A stretch of DNA of 11,581 nucleotides from Bacteroides sp. (GTDB taxonomy: Bacteria; Bacteroidota; Bacteroidia; Bacteroidales; SM23-62). Shown here in pieces: positions 1 through 6,979 of the stretch. Under the pieces are notes generated by a model. The model was not told the origin of the DNA. It ran no database searches and saw nothing but the letters and a program-made list of their open reading frames with translations. The stretch lies in the NCBI GenBank assembly GCA_030667765.1, contig DAOUVF010000046.1, forward strand, positions 1-11,581, in the 5' to 3' direction. The position numbers were made by a program, and so were the translations under genes. Every line of letters begins with the position of its first letter. Position 1 is the first letter of the stretch.

Positions 1-76
1 GTACGTCTTCCCTGTTTGTCTAATTTAAAAATACAATATTAATTATTCAAGAAAATAACGAAACGTCCCTTTATCT

Positions 77-84
77 TACTTTTG
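77..84 (+). promoter_or_regulatory. Bacteroidota -7 box (TACTTTTG) upstream of the propeller/Omp85 gene
   Basis: TACTTTTG matches the Bacteroidota -7 consensus TAnnTTTG exactly. No clear TTG sits 19-21 bp upstream, so the -33 element is weak or absent. By the usual spacing the transcript would begin near 88-90, just before the proposed ATT start at 93. That would give an almost leaderless mRNA and would exclude any start codon upstream of about 88. The rest of 1-92 is AT-rich and shows no gene. Confidence 0.5.
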
Positions 85-92
85 AAGAACAT

Positions 93-3000
93 ATTAAAAA
101 ATATAATGTCCTGGTCATCTTTTTATTGCTGCTCGTTACACAATTATCGGGCCAGTTCTACTATGGTACCCAGATGACCTTTGGCAAGAACAGGGTCCAG
201 TACAATGATTTCTACTGGTATTTTTACCGTTACGAGAAGTTTGACGCCTACTTCAACCAATCCGGGAAAGCAATAGCCAACTATACAGCAGATTTCGTGT
301 CGGAAGAGACCGAACGTGCTGAGGAGTTTTTTGATTACACCCTTGAAAAACGGTTGATATTCATTGTTTACAACAAGCTTACTGATTTCAGACAGAGCAA
401 CATAGGATTGGTCTCTGGCAGGGAAGAAACCAATACAGGGGGCATTACCAAGGTGATCAGGAATAAGGTCTTTGTCTATTTTAACGGGGACCATAAGGAA
501 TTTGAGCAGAAGATCACTGCAGCTATCGGGGAGGTGGTCATTAACGAAATGTTATACGGCAATGAGTTCCGGGAAAACCTGACAAATTCAACCCTGATCA
601 ACCTGCCGGACTGGTATATGAAAGGGTTGATTTCGTACTTATCGCGGGACTGGGATTTTGAAATTGAGAACAGGGTGAAGGACGGTATCATGAGCGGTGA
701 ATTTGAAAGGTTCAACTGGCTCACCGGAGATGATGCCATGCATGCCGGGCATTCCTTCTGGAAATATATTGCAGAGACATATGGGGAATCTGTCATCCCG
801 AACATCATCTATCTTACGCGGATCAACAAGAATGCGAACAGTGGCTTTCTTTATGTCCTCGGCTTTAAGATCAAGGAACTGTCTTATGACTGGATGGCCT
901 ATTACCTTGACCAGTATGATGAAAGCAGGACAGAAAGAGAGCTGCCAGCATCTGGCATGATCCTCAAAAAACCCAAGAAGAAGAGGGTTTACAACGAGAT
1001 TAAGATGAGTCCGGATGGCAACTATATTGCCTTTACAACCAATGAACTCGGACAGTATAGGGTCTATTTGCACGATTTACGTACCGGTAAGACCAAACGT
1101 CTGCTGAAACGGGAGCACCGGCTTGACCAGATCCCGGATTATACCTATCCCATAATGGCCTGGCATCCAACGAGCAGGATCCTTTCTTTTATCACAGAGG
1201 AAAAAGGGGGATTACGCCTGTATTATTATATGATTGATAACAAGGATCTGTCAGACAGGAACCTGGTATTCTTCGAAAAAGTCCTTGACTTTGATTATTC
1301 GGATGACGGGTTTAAGATTGTGGTTTCGGGGATTAACCGCGGACAAACAGATATTTATGTCCACACCATTGCAGCCGGGACCAATGAACGGTTGACAAAC
1401 GATATTTATGATGATTTCAATCCCAGGTTCATTAACGATTCCAAAGAGATTATTTTCAGCTCAAACCGTCCCCAGGATACCACTGAATATCGCGTTGACG
1501 GTGAACCGCTCAACAGCCGGTATCTTCCCCATAATCTTTATGTGATAGATTATGCTTCCCGGCAGAAAAAGATCAGAAAGGTCTCAGAGCACCATTTCAT
1601 AAATGATGTACAGCCTTTCGCTATCAGCAACAATAAATTCACATACCTGAGTGATGCGAATGGGCTGATCAACAGGTACGTGGCAGATTATGACAGCACG
1701 ATAAGCTTCATTGACACAACCACGCATTACAGGTATTATTCTCAGTCCCATCCCGTTTCCAATTACAGCCGAAACATCCTCGAGCATGATGTTAATCCCG
1801 AAACAGAGGAATACGCAGAGATCATCTTCCATGATAACCGGTATTATATGTACAAGGATGAACTGGACCCAATGCCGGATGCCTTCGGGGGAGAATTTTC
1901 CAATACGGCTTTCCGGGAGTCGCATACAGCCAAGCTGAGGAAGATTGACAGCCTGAAGAGGGTGAAAAAGGAAGTGATTGCCCTCCAGGAAATCGAGGAC
2001 AACCAGATCATAACCCAGTCCGCCGATACCATTGACCTCGACCGGCAGATGATCGATATTAACAATTACGTCTTCGAGCTGGAAAAGCTTAATTATTATA
2101 ATGAAAAATTTGCCGAAGATAACCTGAACCTGGTCCTGGATACAAACGCATTTGTACGGCCCCCACCAAGAATCTATGAAACCGCATTCTATACAAATTA
2201 TATAGCCAGCCAGATAGATTTCAGCTTTTTGAACGCTTCCTACCAGACCTTTACAGGGGGTGCTGTCTATTATAATCCCGGGTTCAACCTGATGTTCAAG
2301 CTGGGTACAAATGACCTTTTTGAAGATTATAAAATAACCGCCGGAGTCAGGCTTGCTGCCGATTTCGACAGCAATGAATACCTGTTCAGTTTCGAGAACC
2401 TCAAACGAAGGCTTAACAAACAGTTGATATTTCACCGGCAGGTGTTCAAAAACTGGTTAGGAGATGCCTATTTCAAGTCCTTTTCACATAACCTTATGTT
2501 CAAACTGCGCTGGCCCTTTAACCAGGTTTCTGCCTTCGAGGGGACCATCAACGGGCGGCATGACAATTACGTATTCCTTTCCACAGAGCTGAAATACCTG
2601 AATGAACCCAATATTCAAAATTACTGGGGAGGACTTAACCTGGCCTATATTTTCGACAATACCAGGTATATGGGCCAGAACCTGCACCACGGAACACGGT
2701 TGAGGCTTTTTGTCGAAGGCTATCAGCAGTTTAACGGCAAAATGTGGGATCTTTACTCAGTGGGACTGGATGCAAGGCATTATGTGAAGATACACCGGAC
2801 CCTGATCTGGGCAAACCGTTTCGCCACCGCTTCCTCATTCGGCAGAAGCCGGATCATTTACTACATGGGAAGCGTGGATAACTGGATTAACTTCTCCTCA
2901 AGAGTACAGCAGTTTGACCAGAGTATCCCGATAAATCACAGCATAAATTATTCTTACCAGACCCTGGCGACGAATATGCGGGGATTCACCCAGAACATCC

Positions 3001-3368
3001 GCAACGGAGACAAATTTGCCGTTTTCAATACCGAACTACGCTGGCCGGTGGTCAGGTATTTTGCCAACCATCCCATCAGCAATAATTTCCTGAATAACTT
3101 TATGATCGTAGGTTTCGGAGACATCGGGACCGCCTGGAATGGCATACATCCATGGTCCGGCGAAAATGCCTATGACAACGAGGTCATAGAAAGCGGTCCC
3201 CTGACCATTACCATTGATTCGAACCGGCAACCCATTGTGGCGGGATACGGTGTTGGTGTCCGCTCCCAGTTGCTGGGTTACTGGATCAGATTAGACTGGG
3301 CATGGGGGATAGAAAATAATATCATCCTGCCACGTATTTTCTATTTCTCAATGAACCTGGACTTTTAA
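93..3368 (+). CDS. Pseudo-peptidase / TolB-like beta-propeller / Omp85-type barrel outer-membrane protein
   Basis: Residues are numbered from ATT at 93 (1091 aa). The start is a judgement: the nearest canonical start is TTG at 126, which cuts the signal peptide in half, and no in-frame ATG, GTG or TTG lies between it and the stop at 21-23. From 93 the protein begins with two Lys and a long hydrophobic stretch ending LSGQF, a normal Bacteroidota signal peptide. Residues ~25-285 resemble a gluzincin (peptidase-MA-like) domain, but the HExxH slot reads NEMLY (151-155) and the expected Glu in the W-x-x-E-G element is Lys177, so catalysis is unlikely. Residues ~293-540 are a PD40/WD40-like propeller (SPDG at 306-309, SSNRP at 456-460). 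A charged linker (~540-700) follows. The C-terminal ~390 residues look like an Omp85 barrel: MRGF at 962-965, NTELRWP, FGDIGTAW, GYGVGVRSQ and a terminal Phe. It is probably an outer-membrane protein with a periplasmic propeller; its substrate is unknown. Confidence 0.8.
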   Translation: MKKYNVLVIFLLLLVTQLSGQFYYGTQMTFGKNRVQYNDFYWYFYRYEKFDAYFNQSGKAIANYTADFVSEETERAEEFFDYTLEKRLIFIVYNKLTDFRQSNIGLVSGREETNTGGITKVIRNKVFVYFNGDHKEFEQKITAAIGEVVINEMLYGNEFRENLTNSTLINLPDWYMKGLISYLSRDWDFEIENRVKDGIMSGEFERFNWLTGDDAMHAGHSFWKYIAETYGESVIPNIIYLTRINKNANSGFLYVLGFKIKELSYDWMAYYLDQYDESRTERELPASGMILKKPKKKRVYNEIKMSPDGNYIAFTTNELGQYRVYLHDLRTGKTKRLLKREHRLDQIPDYTYPIMAWHPTSRILSFITEEKGGLRLYYYMIDNKDLSDRNLVFFEKVLDFDYSDDGFKIVVSGINRGQTDIYVHTIAAGTNERLTNDIYDDFNPRFINDSKEIIFSSNRPQDTTEYRVDGEPLNSRYLPHNLYVIDYASRQKKIRKVSEHHFINDVQPFAISNNKFTYLSDANGLINRYVADYDSTISFIDTTTHYRYYSQSHPVSNYSRNILEHDVNPETEEYAEIIFHDNRYYMYKDELDPMPDAFGGEFSNTAFRESHTAKLRKIDSLKRVKKEVIALQEIEDNQIITQSADTIDLDRQMIDINNYVFELEKLNYYNEKFAEDNLNLVLDTNAFVRPPPRIYETAFYTNYIASQIDFSFLNASYQTFTGGAVYYNPGFNLMFKLGTNDLFEDYKITAGVRLAADFDSNEYLFSFENLKRRLNKQLIFHRQVFKNWLGDAYFKSFSHNLMFKLRWPFNQVSAFEGTINGRHDNYVFLSTELKYLNEPNIQNYWGGLNLAYIFDNTRYMGQNLHHGTRLRLFVEGYQQFNGKMWDLYSVGLDARHYVKIHRTLIWANRFATASSFGRSRIIYYMGSVDNWINFSSRVQQFDQSIPINHSINYSYQTLATNMRGFTQNIRNGDKFAVFNTELRWPVVRYFANHPISNNFLNNFMIVGFGDIGTAWNGIHPWSGENAYDNEVIESGPLTITIDSNRQPIVAGYGVGVRSQLLGYWIRLDWAWGIENNIILPRIFYFSMNLDF

Positions 3369-3387
3369 CCACGTTAATCCCGGACCC

Positions 3388-3756
3388 ATGAGTATAAATG
3401 AAATCCTGATCCTCAGCGCTATAGGTGTACTTGCCGGATTTATAAGTGGTAGCCTGGGAGTTGGCGGGGGGATTATCATTGTACCCGGACTGATCTTCTT
3501 TCTTGGGCTTACACAGCACCAGGCGCAGGGGGTTAGCCTGGGCATGATGCTCGCCCCTATCGGTCTCCTGGCATTCATTAATTATTATAAGGCGGGACAT
3601 ATCAATATTAAATATTCCTTATTACTGCTGGCTGTATTCTTCATCGGGAGTTATCTGGGTTCCCTGATGGCAGTCCAGTTGCCGGCTGCTACCCTGAAGA
3701 AGATCTTCGGGGTCCTGATGCTGGTTGCCGGAGCCCGTATGATCTTCTGGCCATGA
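3388..3756 (+). CDS. Half-size TauE/SafE-family membrane protein
   Basis: This is a 122-residue, very hydrophobic protein with about four membrane segments. The N-terminal glycine-rich stretch (GSLGVGGGIIIVPG, residues 22-35) is the signature of the TauE/SafE (DUF81) permease family, linked to export of sulfite, sulfonates and related anions. Typical members have ~250 residues built from two such repeats, and this one carries a single repeat. If functional it would have to dimerise to rebuild the usual fold (inference). It starts 19 bp after the preceding gene and ends 16 bp before the amidohydrolase, so the three may share a transcript. No Shine-Dalgarno is visible, as is normal for this phylum. 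The family call is solid, but the transported substrate cannot be told from sequence. Confidence 0.85.
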   Translation: MSINEILILSAIGVLAGFISGSLGVGGGIIIVPGLIFFLGLTQHQAQGVSLGMMLAPIGLLAFINYYKAGHINIKYSLLLLAVFFIGSYLGSLMAVQLPAATLKKIFGVLMLVAGARMIFWP

Positions 3757-3772
3757 CCCATTACAAAACACT

Positions 3773-4963
3773 ATGAACCTAAAAGAAACAATTCAAAACC
3801 TGGCTGATGAATTATTTCCGGAAATCCTGGAAATCAGGCGATTTATTCACCAGCACCCCGAATTATCATTCCATGAGTATAAAACAGCCGAATATATCTG
3901 CGAAGTGCTCGGGAAGGAAAATATAGCCTATCGGAGTGGCATTGCAGGAACCGGCATCCTGGCTGACATAGAAGGCCGGGGCAATGGAAAGATCGTTGGT
4001 TTGCGCGCAGATATGGATGCACTGCCGATACAGGAAGAAAATACGGTAGATTACCGGTCAGTCAATGATGGCAAAATGCATGCATGCGGTCATGATGTAC
4101 ATACAGCATGCCTGATTGGCGCTGCCAGAATCATCAATGAACTGAAGGACCAGTTTCCCGGTAAAGTTAAATTAATATTCCAGCCAGCCGAGGAAAAGGC
4201 ACCCGGTGGTGCCAGGCTCATGTTAAAGGAAAATCTTTTTGGTGAAGAAAAGCCCGATCTGATGATCGCGCAGCATGTATACCCTGTTATGTACACAGGC
4301 AGGATTGGATTCAAAGCGGGCAAATACATGGCATCGAGTGATGAGATCTACATCAGGGTAAGGGGTAAGGGAGGGCATGCCGCCATGCCTCATCAGATCA
4401 CTGACAGTGTATTGATCGCCTCACATATCCTTGTTGCCCTGCAACAGATCGTAAGCCGGCATGCAGAAGCCTCGACACCTACCGTACTATCCATCGGGAA
4501 AATGATGGCCAACGGAGCTGTTAATGTTATCCCCCCGGAAGTCAGCATGGAAGGAACCTTCCGGACCATGGACGAAAAATGGCGCAAGGAGGCTCACAGC
4601 AGGATGATCAACATGGCAGAATCCATAGCTGACGGTATGGGTGCAAGCTGTGAGTTCGAGATCGTGGAAGGATATCCTGTGCTCCACAATGATCCCGGGA
4701 TAACAGCCAAATCAATCCAATTCGCCCGGACCTATCTTGGTAATGAATATGTTGATGAACTGGATATCAGGATGACGGCAGAAGATTTTGCATTTTTTGC
4801 ACAGGAGTATCCCTCTGTCCTGTACCGCCTAGGCGTTAGAAAACCAGAGCAGGCTCATCCCCTCGAACTGCATACTCCTCATTTTGATATAGATGAAGAA
4901 GCCATCAAGACTGGTATGGGTACCATGGCATGGCTGGCCTTATCTCATCTGAAAGAAGCCTGA
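3773..4963 (+). CDS. M20-family metallo-amidohydrolase (N-acyl-amino-acid / hippurate hydrolase type)
   Basis: This 396-residue protein has the full length and motifs of peptidase family M20D, which hydrolyses amide bonds in N-acyl or N-aryl amino acids. Visible in order are GLRADMDALP, the metal motif HACGHD (103-108), QPAEE (137-141), QHVYP (167-171), the dimerisation-domain motif GKGGHAAMPH, MTAEDFAFF near the end, and LHTPHFD (366-372). By analogy with plant IAA-amino-acid hydrolases the metal ligands are C105, H107, E141, H168 and H367, with E140 as the catalytic base. No signal peptide is seen, so it should be cytoplasmic. The natural substrate is not determined by sequence; acylated amino acids or small peptides are likely. 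It lies 16 bp after the TauE/SafE-like gene and is probably co-transcribed with it. Confidence 0.93.
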   Translation: MNLKETIQNLADELFPEILEIRRFIHQHPELSFHEYKTAEYICEVLGKENIAYRSGIAGTGILADIEGRGNGKIVGLRADMDALPIQEENTVDYRSVNDGKMHACGHDVHTACLIGAARIINELKDQFPGKVKLIFQPAEEKAPGGARLMLKENLFGEEKPDLMIAQHVYPVMYTGRIGFKAGKYMASSDEIYIRVRGKGGHAAMPHQITDSVLIASHILVALQQIVSRHAEASTPTVLSIGKMMANGAVNVIPPEVSMEGTFRTMDEKWRKEAHSRMINMAESIADGMGASCEFEIVEGYPVLHNDPGITAKSIQFARTYLGNEYVDELDIRMTAEDFAFFAQEYPSVLYRLGVRKPEQAHPLELHTPHFDIDEEAIKTGMGTMAWLALSHLKEA

Positions 4964-4966
4964 TTG

Positions 4967-4982
4967 TATTGATATTTCAATA
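4967..4982. promoter_or_regulatory. 16-bp perfect dyad (TATTGA-TATT-TCAATA), possible operator
   Basis: A perfect inverted repeat with 6-bp arms and a 4-bp spacer starts 3 bp after the amidohydrolase stop codon. Its centre lies 17 bp upstream of the centre of the FNR-box-like dyad at 4985-4998. It could be a second regulator site or an AT-rich stem-loop in the mRNA end. It lacks a GC stem and a T-run, so it is not a convincing intrinsic terminator. Confidence 0.3.
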
Positions 4983-4984
4983 TG

Positions 4985-4998
4985 TTGATTAATATCAC
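4985..4998. promoter_or_regulatory. FNR-box-like operator at the ferredoxin promoter
   Basis: TTGAT-TAAT-ATCAC matches the classical FNR consensus TTGAT-N4-ATCAA at 9 of 10 defined positions. It abuts the -33 element at 4998-5001, and its centre (4991.5) lies about 41 bp before the transcription start inferred from the -7 box. This is the spacing of class II activation by Crp/Fnr proteins. Binding by a particular regulator is inferred only. Confidence 0.4.
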
Positions 4999-5028
4999 TT
5001 GTATTAAAAGAAATAGAATATAAATTTG
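4998..5028 (+). promoter_or_regulatory. Bacteroidota promoter for the ferredoxin gene
   Basis: A -33 element (CTTG, 4998-5001) is separated by 19 bp from a perfect -7 element TAAATTTG (5021-5028). Both spacing and sequence match the Bacteroidota primary-sigma consensus. Transcription should start near 5032, leaving a leader of about 30 nt before the ATG at 5065. Confidence 0.6.
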
Positions 5029-5064
5029 TACCCAAGTTTGTTTTACTAAAAATCCTTATCGAAA

Positions 5065-5232
5065 ATGGCATATGTAATTAATGATGAATGCACAGCCTGT
5101 GGGGCATGTATTGATGAATGTCCCGAGGACGCTATCGCCGAGGGTGATATCTATGTGATTGACCCTGAAAAATGTACAGACTGTGCTTCTTGCGTAGATG
5201 TTTGCCCGGTAGAGGCTATCCATCCGGAATAA
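5065..5232 (+). CDS. 2[4Fe-4S] ferredoxin, 55 aa
   Basis: A small acidic protein with two complete CxxCxxCxxxCP motifs: Cys9, 12, 15, 19 and Cys37, 40, 43, 47. This is the clostridial/bacterial-type 2[4Fe-4S] ferredoxin of about 55 residues, a low-potential one-electron carrier for enzymes such as pyruvate:ferredoxin oxidoreductase, hydrogenase or Rnf in anaerobic metabolism. The pseudo-symmetric halves are easily seen, and the loop between them has the usual short length. The start is the ATG about 30 nt after the predicted transcription start; there is no signal peptide. The gene has its own promoter and an FNR-box-like site, and it converges on gldB, whose stop lies 30 bp downstream. No partner enzyme is encoded in the window. 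Confidence 0.95.
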   Translation: MAYVINDECTACGACIDECPEDAIAEGDIYVIDPEKCTDCASCVDVCPVEAIHPE

Positions 5233-5262
5233 TACCTCAGAAGTCCCGGTATAATAGCATTA

Positions 5263-6300
5263 TTAAGGATTGTATTTTGAGAGTGTGAGGATCTTCTGGT
5301 AATCATTCTCATTCATTAAATCCTGCAGGGAAATCCTGACATTATGCCGCATATAACCTTCCACTATTCTCCATCCAAGCCAGACAGCTGCCCTTGCCGG
5401 AGATTCCCTGGTAAAGTCACCGGTAAAGGGACCACTGCCCGTAAATTTCTGTATTGTCATCCGGTCGGTCTCGAAAAGGACCTTTTCCTCAACCAGGTAT
5501 TCCCACATCCTGGATTCATTGTTCCGGCAAAATCTCATATGCTCAGCCGTAAAACCCATGATCAGGCTGTCGGGTTGTTCTGGCAACATCCATTTGGAAA
5601 AATAAGCATTCCTTCCGTGGTAAATCATGTTTGAAAGTACATTGTCTACTGAATCATTGTATTCGAATTCAGTAATGCCCCAACCAAGCAGGCAATCACT
5701 GGGAATTTTGGCAGGATACATGTTATTGATCTGATACTGATGCCTGGCCAGTCTATTGTAGAATTCCGTATCCCGTCCCAGGTAGTTGTCCAGTCCCACA
5801 GCCAACAAACCATCTGATGTAATGATAGACTGATTGAACCTTGAGATAAAACTGTAGACCTGCGGGATCTGCATGTCCGGAAAATGATAGTGATAACGTC
5901 TGAAGGCATCATTCAACTGTGATTGCAGGTCCCCCAAGTCCGGAAACACCTCCATGGTCACCCGGTATACCTCATTGTTCAGGTAATCCGTTAAAAAACT
6001 CTTCAAGTAATCAGGATATGTCACCATGTCAGATCCCCCGATGTTAATGATCCTGTAATTAAAAATGTCAAAGAAATCTCCGTACCGGCTTTTCAGCACC
6101 GGGATAGCTGCGGGAATGCTGTCTAAGTCCAGGCCAAACAGATCCACCTCAAACCGGGAGATCTGCAGATCCATTTCAATCCCGCCAATATCCGTCTGGT
6201 AAGGGTCCTGTCTGCAGCCTTGAAAAATAATTGTCAATACAAGTATTACAGGCAGCACAAGCATATCTGCCGATGGTAAATATTTCAATCTTTTTTCCAC
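5263..6300 (-). CDS. gldB: Gliding motility lipoprotein GldB
   Basis: This 345-residue protein starts with GTG. It has a positive N-terminus, a hydrophobic stretch and a lipobox-like FQGC with Cys29, so it should be a lipoprotein. The body matches GldB as I know it: an early I-x-R-F-E-V-D-L-F element (residues 48-56), then YLKSFLTDYLN, a YHYHFPD segment, FNQSIITSDGLLAVGLDNYLG, MLPEQPDSLIMGFT, NNESRMWEYLVEE, and near the end ESPARAAVWLGWRIVEGYM. GldB is needed for gliding in Flavobacterium and is tied to type IX secretion there. It also occurs in non-gliding Bacteroidota, so its presence does not prove motility. No other gld gene is seen here. The start is supported by an in-frame stop only 24 bp upstream (6322-6324). 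The gene diverges from a beta-barrel gene across 20 bp. Confidence 0.9.
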   Translation of the reverse strand: MEKRLKYLPSADMLVLPVILVLTIIFQGCRQDPYQTDIGGIEMDLQISRFEVDLFGLDLDSIPAAIPVLKSRYGDFFDIFNYRIINIGGSDMVTYPDYLKSFLTDYLNNEVYRVTMEVFPDLGDLQSQLNDAFRRYHYHFPDMQIPQVYSFISRFNQSIITSDGLLAVGLDNYLGRDTEFYNRLARHQYQINNMYPAKIPSDCLLGWGITEFEYNDSVDNVLSNMIYHGRNAYFSKWMLPEQPDSLIMGFTAEHMRFCRNNESRMWEYLVEEKVLFETDRMTIQKFTGSGPFTGDFTRESPARAAVWLGWRIVEGYMRHNVRISLQDLMNENDYQKILTLSKYNP

Positions 6301-6308
6301 GAATATTT

Positions 6309-6331
6309 TACTTTTGTACTATGCAAAAGTA
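6309..6331. promoter_or_regulatory. Palindromic divergent promoter region (TACTTTTG-N7-CAAAAGTA)
   Basis: A perfect 8-bp inverted repeat places a TAnnTTTG -7 box on each strand. The + strand box (6309-6316) points at the beta-barrel gene and the - strand box (6324-6331) points at gldB. The predicted starts are near 6321 on + and near 6319 on -, so the transcripts would start face to face. The right arm lies inside the first codons of the barrel gene. Neither side has a clear TTG at -33, so at least one box may be weak or may act instead as a regulator site. Confidence 0.45.
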
Positions 6332-6974
6332 CATATTATGTCTGATCATTCTGGTTTTCTCATCTCAGATATTCTCGCAAAAGCTGAGTTTCAGCGTTGT
6401 AGTGGATCCAATGATCACCTGGATGAAAACAAATGAGAAGGACATTCAGCGGGATGGTTACAATTTCGGATATAATATAGGACTGGTCATGGATAAGTAT
6501 TTTACGGATAATTATGCCTTATCCACCGGACTTAGCATCCTGAATACCGGAGGGAACCTGCATTACCTTGATTCAATCGATTTTGATTTCGGTTCTGGAA
6601 GGGATACCATTCCGGGGGGAACGACTGTAACATATAATCTACAGTATATTACCATCCCTTTCAGCCTTAAACTTAATTCTACAGAGATTGGTTATACAAC
6701 GATGTTTGCACACATTGGTATAAACAACCATATCAATATCCGGGCCACAGCCGATATACCTTCCCAGAATATCAGCAGGAAAGACATCAAAAATGAGATC
6801 AATATGTTTTTGATTTCATATTTTATAGGGGGAGGGATAGAATTCTCCTTTGGGGGGAATTTTGCCATCCTGGGGGGTATCTACCTGACGGGAGCGATCT
6901 GGGATGTAACCACGAATACGGATTACCGGGCCTATTTTAACATGGTATCACTACGCCTCGGTGTAAAATTCTGA
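6321..6974 (+). CDS. Small outer-membrane beta-barrel protein (porin-family, OMP_b-brl-like)
   Basis: This 217-residue protein starts at the ATG at 6321. The frame stays open upstream to 6231, but that part lies opposite gldB and precedes the signal peptide, so I reject it. Residues 1-20 form a signal peptide ending IFSQ. The rest alternates polar and hydrophobic residues in strands, with glycine turns and a C-terminal LGVKF ending in Phe, typical of 8- to 10-stranded Bacteroidota barrels (PF13568-like). The function is unknown; such proteins are often structural or minor porins. A -7 box ends 4 bp before the ATG, so the mRNA may be leaderless. nadE begins 5 bp after the stop, suggesting one transcript. 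Three G6 runs in the gene encode glycines. Confidence 0.8.
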   Translation: MQKYILCLIILVFSSQIFSQKLSFSVVVDPMITWMKTNEKDIQRDGYNFGYNIGLVMDKYFTDNYALSTGLSILNTGGNLHYLDSIDFDFGSGRDTIPGGTTVTYNLQYITIPFSLKLNSTEIGYTTMFAHIGINNHINIRATADIPSQNISRKDIKNEINMFLISYFIGGGIEFSFGGNFAILGGIYLTGAIWDVTTNTDYRAYFNMVSLRLGVKF

Positions 6975-6979
6975 TCATT

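Noticed and set aside
1584..2435. 283-codon open frame on the minus strand
   Set aside because: It lies wholly opposite the propeller/Omp85 gene, has no recognisable domain, and is a frame shadow of a clearly coding strand.
5252..5265. TAATA-GCAT-TATTA hairpin between the ferredoxin gene and gldB
   Set aside because: The stem is only 5 A-T pairs, without GC content or a T-run, and it overlaps the gldB stop codon; not a credible terminator.
6231..6320. Upstream extension of the beta-barrel gene by 30 codons
   Set aside because: It overlaps the gldB start on the other strand and would bury the clear signal peptide that begins at 6321.
6614..6877. Three G6 runs (6614-6619, 6852-6857, 6872-6877) as phase-variation tracts
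   Set aside because: Runs of six are short for slippage switching and all encode glycine in conserved barrel turns; a similar run at 3466-3471 lies in the TauE/SafE gene.
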